Origin: Oscillospiraceae bacterium
GTDB lineage: Bacteria > Bacillota > Clostridia > Oscillospirales > Ruminococcaceae
Length of the DNA stretch: 64,000 nt
NCBI GenBank assembly: GCA_902362965.1
Contig: CABIYQ010000001.1
Location: forward strand, 248,001-312,000
Direction: 5' to 3'
In this document: positions 60,793 to 64,000 of the stretch, in pieces
How positions within the stretch are numbered: position 1 is the stretch's first letter
Layout: each line of letters starts with the position of its first letter
Program-made: the position numbers and the translations under genes
Notes under the pieces: generated by a model
What the model saw: only the letters and a program-made list of their open reading frames with translations
Told to the model about the DNA's origin: nothing
Database searches by the model: none

Positions 60793-61569
60793 TCAACTCT
60801 TTTTGCCAGTTATCATAACCCACCGATGATTAAAGAAGATTTCTCCGTTTTTCATATAGGGTTGAAATCCTGTCGATTGACCGCCGTTTATATCGTTCTC
60901 AAGTCGTTTCAATATATCTGCTGATATTTCCGCAGGCGTATTGGTAAGAGCAAGCCAAGCGGATAAAGAAACAGGAAGTTCCGTACAATCCATTGTCGTA
61001 ATTGTCAAATGACTCTCTCGGAACATTTCTGTAAATTCGTCTTTGCTCAAATTATGCATATGTGAGGGATCACGCAAGGTTTCTATTTCATCTTCTGTAT
61101 TGCGCAATGTTTCTTCGGCTGCTTCCATATCAATGACAATCAGCTTACCGCCTGTTTTCAAAACCCTTGCCATTTCTGAAAAACATCGTTTCGGATTTGG
61201 GAAATGGTGAAAAGCAAGGCGGGAGATTACAATGTCAAAGCTGTTATCTGAAAACGGCAATTTCTCGGCGTCACCTTGCACAAAGTCCATATTCAAAAGT
61301 CCTTGTTTTGCGGCTTCGGCTTTTCCAACTGCAAGCATAGCCGTTGTCATGTCAAGGCAAGCCACTCTTTCTACAAACGGAGCAAGAGAACGCCCGCATA
61401 TACAAGTTCCTGCCGCCACCTCTAAAACGGTGTCTGACCTTTGAGGAGCGACACACGAAACCATATGCTCCAAATATTCTTGCTTTGTAAAATTCATTGA
61501 TTTTGTTTCAAAGTTCTTCGCCTGCTCGGTAAAGGATTTTTGTATTGTTTTTGCATTTGATGAAATCAT
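60793..61569 (-). CDS. SAM-dependent methyltransferase (class I, UbiE-like)
   Basis: 258 aa. Rossmann methyltransferase with motif I V-L-E-V-A-A-G-T-C-I near 48, acidic end of strand 2 (A-C-L-D-M-T) near 70, motif II Q-G-D-A-E-K-L-P-F near 98 and post-II F-D-I-V-I-S-R-L-A-F-H-H-F near 110. The family methylates small molecules; the substrate is unknown. It overlaps ogt by 4 bp, so it is cotranslated with repair genes; acting on a toxic metabolite or alkylating agent is a guess. Confidence 0.85.
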   Translation of the reverse strand: MISSNAKTIQKSFTEQAKNFETKSMNFTKQEYLEHMVSCVAPQRSDTVLEVAAGTCICGRSLAPFVERVACLDMTTAMLAVGKAEAAKQGLLNMDFVQGDAEKLPFSDNSFDIVISRLAFHHFPNPKRCFSEMARVLKTGGKLIVIDMEAAEETLRNTEDEIETLRDPSHMHNLSKDEFTEMFRESHLTITTMDCTELPVSLSAWLALTNTPAEISADILKRLENDINGGQSTGFQPYMKNGEIFFNHRWVMITGKKS

Positions 61570-62099
61570 AAGGCTGTTCCTTTCTTCGGTACGAAAAATG
61601 ATGACATATCGGTTTTTTCCAATTTGAGAAGTTGTACTTTTTTTTCAATGCCGCCTGCATAACCTGTCAGACTGCCGTTTGTGCCAACAACACGATGACA
61701 AGGGATAATGAGTGAAATGGAATTATGCCCTACTGCACCGCCAACAGCCTGTGCGGACATTTTAGAAAGTCCTTTTTGATTTGCAATTCTATCCGCAATT
61801 TCGCCGTAGGTCATTGTTTCCCCAAAAGGAATTGTCAGCATAATTTCCCACACGGCTTTACGAAAAGGCGTTGTCTGCATACATAACGGCGGCGTAAAAT
61901 CAGGTGCTTTGCCGCTGAAATAAATATCCAGCCAGCGAACAGACAGTTCAAATACCGGCAAGCTCTTTTCTTCATATTTTTTCGAGAGCGTATCTCCAAA
62001 ATATTTTTGCCCGTCAAACCAAAGCCCTGTCAGCTCTGTTCCGTTGCTTGAAAGCGTGATACCGCCCAAAGGCGATTGATAATGATATGTATAAACCAT
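61566..62099 (-). CDS. ogt: Methylated-DNA-protein-cysteine methyltransferase
   Basis: 177 aa. Suicide repair enzyme for O6-methylguanine and O4-methylthymine. The acceptor-cysteine motif I-P-C-H-R-V is present near residue 140, preceded by the DNA-binding helix M-T-Y-G-E-I-A-D-R-I-A with the arginine finger and A-V-G-G-A-V-G-H-N near 125. It has the short N-terminal domain of Ogt but no Ada-type zinc domain; that domain is encoded separately at 63065-63307. Two bases separate it from the GNAT gene. Confidence 0.95.
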   Translation of the reverse strand: MVYTYHYQSPLGGITLSSNGTELTGLWFDGQKYFGDTLSKKYEEKSLPVFELSVRWLDIYFSGKAPDFTPPLCMQTTPFRKAVWEIMLTIPFGETMTYGEIADRIANQKGLSKMSAQAVGGAVGHNSISLIIPCHRVVGTNGSLTGYAGGIEKKVQLLKLEKTDMSSFFVPKKGTAL

Positions 62100-62101
62100 T
62101 G

Positions 62102-62692
62102 TTACACCTCCGTATTTTCGGCATAGAGCATTGTATTCTGAACAAACCTTACGGGCATTTGTTCCTTTTTATGTTCTCCTATGACCTTTTCCATCCAAAT
62201 CATATTGTACCAACGACCGAATTTATATCCGCATTTATGAAATTCTCCGACTTTGTGAAACCCTAAATGCGTGTGAAATTCTGCACTGTTATTATTTAAG
62301 TATTCATCTGCTGTTTCGGGACAAGCGATACAAGCATACATATTCAAAATTCCCATACCTCGCAGATATTCTTCAAGTGCTTCATAAAGCTTACGCCCTA
62401 ATCCGTTCTTTTGAACGGCACAATCCAAATATATGGTCGTTTCGCATGACCATTCGTATGCTGCCCTTCCTATAAAAGTCCCTGCATAAGCATAACCGTG
62501 AACTACTCCATTCACCTCAACTACTAAATAAGGATAACGCTCCATTATGCTATATACCCTGTTTTGAAATTCCTGCAAATTAGGAACATCATATTCAAAG
62601 GTGATTGCTGTATTTTTAACATAATGCGCATAAATTTCTAAAATGCGTTTTATATCTTCCTGTTTTGCAGCTCTGATTATGACCGTATTCAT
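62102..62692 (-). CDS. GNAT-family N-acetyltransferase (phosphinothricin acetyltransferase-like)
   Basis: 196 aa. Opens with I-R-A-A-K-Q-E-D-I-x-x-I-x-x-I-Y-A-H-Y-V-x-N-T-x-x-T-F-E, the PAT/Bar family pattern, and carries acetyl-CoA motif Q-K-N-G-L-G-R-K-L-Y near 95 and H-T-H-L-G-F-H-K-V-G near 140. These acetylate small amines such as phosphinothricin-like compounds or methionine sulfoximine. An extra C-terminal tail of about 20 residues is present. It probably detoxifies a small molecule, but the substrate is not readable. Confidence 0.85.
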   Translation of the reverse strand: MNTVIIRAAKQEDIKRILEIYAHYVKNTAITFEYDVPNLQEFQNRVYSIMERYPYLVVEVNGVVHGYAYAGTFIGRAAYEWSCETTIYLDCAVQKNGLGRKLYEALEEYLRGMGILNMYACIACPETADEYLNNNSAEFHTHLGFHKVGEFHKCGYKFGRWYNMIWMEKVIGEHKKEQMPVRFVQNTMLYAENTEV

Positions 62693-62707
62693 AGGTTACA
62701 TTTCCTT

Positions 62708-63064
62708 TCATTGTGCTTCCCAATATTTATTGGAATCCGCAGGTGCTTCTGTTCTGTCGGTCATCGTATAGGTGCGGACAGGCGTTACAACTGTGATTTT
62801 GTAATCTGCAAAATCATTTATTCTGCCGTGTTTTTGTGCCATACGATGTGCAGTAAGATTTCGCCATTTTGAAACACATTCTTCGCTTTTCCAGACTGAC
62901 ATACTAAGCAGTTTGCCCTCAGCAGCAAGGGAAGAAAAACGCTCGGAACGAATGAATCCCTCTGCACTTGCAAGGCTTTCTTTCAGCGAACCCGCCATTT
63001 TCAAATAGTCGTCCATTTTTCCGTTTTTAACGGTCACTTCAAATAATACGATGATATTATTCAT
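62708..63064 (-). CDS. Antibiotic-biosynthesis-monooxygenase (ABM) fold protein
   Basis: 118 aa. Small ferredoxin-like ABM domain: I-V-L-F-E-V-T-V-K-N-G-K, A-E-G-F-I-R-S-E-R-F and W-K-S-E-E-C-V-S-K-W-R near 62. Members include quinone and heme oxygenases and sensors; some clostridial copies accompany Ada-like genes. Its ATG directly follows the Ada-domain stop (TAAATG), with CAGGAGG inside the upstream gene, so translation is coupled. In an anaerobe a real oxygenase role is doubtful; ligand binding is as likely. Confidence 0.8.
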   Translation of the reverse strand: MNNIIVLFEVTVKNGKMDDYLKMAGSLKESLASAEGFIRSERFSSLAAEGKLLSMSVWKSEECVSKWRNLTAHRMAQKHGRINDFADYKITVVTPVRTYTMTDRTEAPADSNKYWEAQ

Positions 63065-63307
63065 TTACTTTTCCTCCTGTGATTGATGAACAAATTTCGG
63101 CTTACACCTTTTGCAAGGTCGATAGCCTTTTTCTATTGCTTCTTCTATCGTGTCAAAAAACATTATATTCTTTTCAAGCGGTACTTTGGCGGGACAGCCC
63201 GGACGGCATATAATCTTTGTTGTTTTCACACCATAGATAAACTTTCCGTCATAAGAGGTGTCCCTATTTTGAATTGCCAGCATTTTTTCTTGTTCGTTCA
63301 TTTTCAT
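63065..63307 (-). CDS. Stand-alone Ada metal-binding domain protein
   Basis: 80 aa. It is only the Ada N-terminal zinc domain: F-I-Y-G-V-K-T-T-K-I-I-C-R-P-G-C-P-A near residue 23, then F-F-D-T-I-E-E-A, G-Y-R-P-C-K-R-C near 62, giving the four zinc cysteines, of which the first acts in full-length Ada as methylphosphotriester acceptor. The AraC-type DNA-binding part of classical Ada is missing. I start at the ATG with AAGGAG upstream (63307); it overlaps alkA by 44 bp. It may repair methylphosphotriesters or act as a methylation sensor with partners encoded beside it. Confidence 0.85.
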   Translation of the reverse strand: MKMNEQEKMLAIQNRDTSYDGKFIYGVKTTKIICRPGCPAKVPLEKNIMFFDTIEEAIEKGYRPCKRCKPKFVHQSQEEK

Positions 63308-63947
63308 TGCGACTCCTTTTCGGGGCATAATCTTTCATTTCGGGTATTGCACCGCCTGCCACCGCCCAAAAGTACAGGCTTGCTACGCTGCAATAGGGGC
63401 TTAATCTTCTACGATATTTTTCAAACAGTTTGCGGTCGATTTTTCGGTGGTGATATACCATGCGCATACCACGCAAAATAGCTAAATCACCGTAGCTGAA
63501 CACATTCGGACGCTGCATACAAAAAAGTAAAATCATTTCGGCTGTCCAAACGCCGATACCCTTTAATGCCGACAGTTCCGCTATAATCTCGTTATCTGAT
63601 TTATCCCAAATTCCCTCTAAATCAAAAACTCCGCTTTGTACTTTTATCGAAAAGTCTGTAATATACTCCGCCTTTTTGAAGGTCATTCCAAAAGACTGTA
63701 ATTTATCTATCCCTGCGATAAGGATGGTATCGGCGTTGACGATACCAAGATCATCTTGCATTCTCTGCCAAATAGTTGCCTGTGCCTTTGTTGAAATTTG
63801 CTGACCGATAATATGATGAACAACGGAAGAAAACAGATCCGTATCCACTTCACGCTCAATCTTTCCGACTTTATCAATTACTTCTGCAAGGTGTTTATCT
63901 TTTTGTTTCAGGTATGTAACCTCTTTTTCGCCATATTGGAAAAACAT
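63264..63947 (-). CDS. DNA-3-methyladenine glycosylase (AlkA type)
   Basis: 227 aa. HhH-GPD superfamily: I-I-G-Q-Q-I-S-T-K-A near residue 47, the helix-hairpin-helix L-K-G-I-G-V-W-T-A-E-M near 130, and the catalytic Asp in F-S-Y-G-D-L-A near 155. It removes 3-methyladenine and related alkylated bases. A shorter N-terminal domain than E. coli AlkA fits the bacterial AlkA II group. It starts at the ATG with GGGGGTG upstream and is the first gene of the cargo operon. Confidence 0.9.
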   Translation of the reverse strand: MFFQYGEKEVTYLKQKDKHLAEVIDKVGKIEREVDTDLFSSVVHHIIGQQISTKAQATIWQRMQDDLGIVNADTILIAGIDKLQSFGMTFKKAEYITDFSIKVQSGVFDLEGIWDKSDNEIIAELSALKGIGVWTAEMILLFCMQRPNVFSYGDLAILRGMRMVYHHRKIDRKLFEKYRRRLSPYCSVASLYFWAVAGGAIPEMKDYAPKRSRNENERTRKNAGNSK

Positions 63948-63987
63948 ATCTGTTTCACCCCCTGTCTTGACTTGGACTTCTTTTTAC

Positions 63988-63993
63988 AGTATA
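63988..63993 (-). promoter_or_regulatory. Putative -10 element of the cargo operon
   Basis: TATACT on the minus strand (63993-63988), 40 bases before the alkA start; the -35 element would lie past the window edge. Confidence 0.4.
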
Positions 63994-64000
63994 ATATTAT

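Larger units (their letters stand above)
56522..64000. mobile_element. Integrated element at tRNA-Leu (Tn916-like recombination and sigma-factor genes), right end outside the window
   Basis: Starts at the 3' end of tRNA-Leu and contains, on the minus strand, a tyrosine integrase, an excisionase, a PemK-like toxin, a Tn916-type sigma factor and a seven-gene alkylation-repair operon. Base composition is clearly more GC-rich than the flanking DNA. No relaxase, coupling protein or T4SS gene is visible, and no second copy of the tRNA 3' end is seen before 64000, so the other boundary lies beyond. Attachment to the tRNA is inferred from position; the exact crossover is not proved. Confidence 0.75.

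Noticed and set aside
63948..64000. Right attachment site of the element
   Set aside because: No copy of the tRNA-Leu 3' sequence occurs up to the window end, so no right boundary can be called.

Overview
The window is AT-rich Gram-positive (Bacillota, Clostridia-type) chromosomal DNA. The pointers are strong AGGAGG-type ribosome binding sites, frequent TTG/GTG starts, TTGACA-17-TATAAT promoters, a T-box leader before tyrS, the anaerobic ribonucleotide reductase NrdD/NrdG with NrdR boxes, ThyX, a clostridial purine operon using the PurO-type IMP cyclohydrolase, and OmpR/histidine-kinase and MMPL loci of the gut-Clostridia style. An obligate anaerobe related to Ruminococcaceae/Oscillospirales is my best guess; the species cannot be read from the sequence.

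Layout. 1-8444 (+) is the end of a cell-surface polysaccharide locus: the end of rfbD, rfbC, two glycosyltransferases, a Wzx-type flippase, then a four-gene sugar-tailoring module (ATP-grasp ligase, SDR epimerase/reductase, ChbG/YdjC deacetylase, DegT/DnrJ aminotransferase). 8477-12653 holds separately promoted envelope genes: a DUF2798 membrane protein behind a structured, terminator-like leader, an orphan oligopeptide-binding lipoprotein, and two acidic exported proteins of unknown function. 12661-17990 is a TetR regulator divergent from an MMPL/RND pump and a secreted heptad-repeat protein; three 15-bp operator-like palindromes lie in the divergent region. 17998-24995 (-) carries a small unknown gene, a DMT transporter, tyrS with a tyrosine T-box, pyrE, nadE and lnt.

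25112-39992 (+) is a long co-directional run: a polyprenyl-phosphate-type glycosyltransferase, a WG-repeat-like protein, purE-C-F-M-N-O-H-D, an acyl-CoA ligase, uvrC, rsmD, coaD and a coiled-coil protein, ended by a strong terminator. 40006-45783 holds an Lrp regulator, a Xer-type recombinase (-), a DbpA-type DEAD-box helicase and a two-component system. 45799-48614 (-) is nrdD-nrdG under two NrdR boxes. 48686-54911 (-) is a seven-gene overlapping operon (thyX, tmk, DUF2156, DJ-1, 5-formyl-THF cycloligase, mltG, U32 peptidase), and 55079-56290 is apgM.

At 56435 a tRNA-Leu(CAA) gene forms the edge of an integrated element that runs off the right end. It is visibly more GC-rich than its surroundings and carries int, xis, a PemK/MazF-like toxin with a cysteine-rich tail, a Tn916-type sigma factor, several minus-strand terminators and decayed spacer DNA. 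Its cargo is a tight seven-gene operon centred on DNA alkylation damage: AlkA-type glycosylase, a free-standing Ada zinc domain, an ABM-fold monooxygenase-like protein, a GNAT acetyltransferase, Ogt, a SAM methyltransferase and a winged-helix protein without a receiver domain. No relaxase or conjugation gene lies in the window, so this is one end of a larger element or a decayed one. The cargo operon and the structured leader at 8534-8624 are the two places I would look at first.
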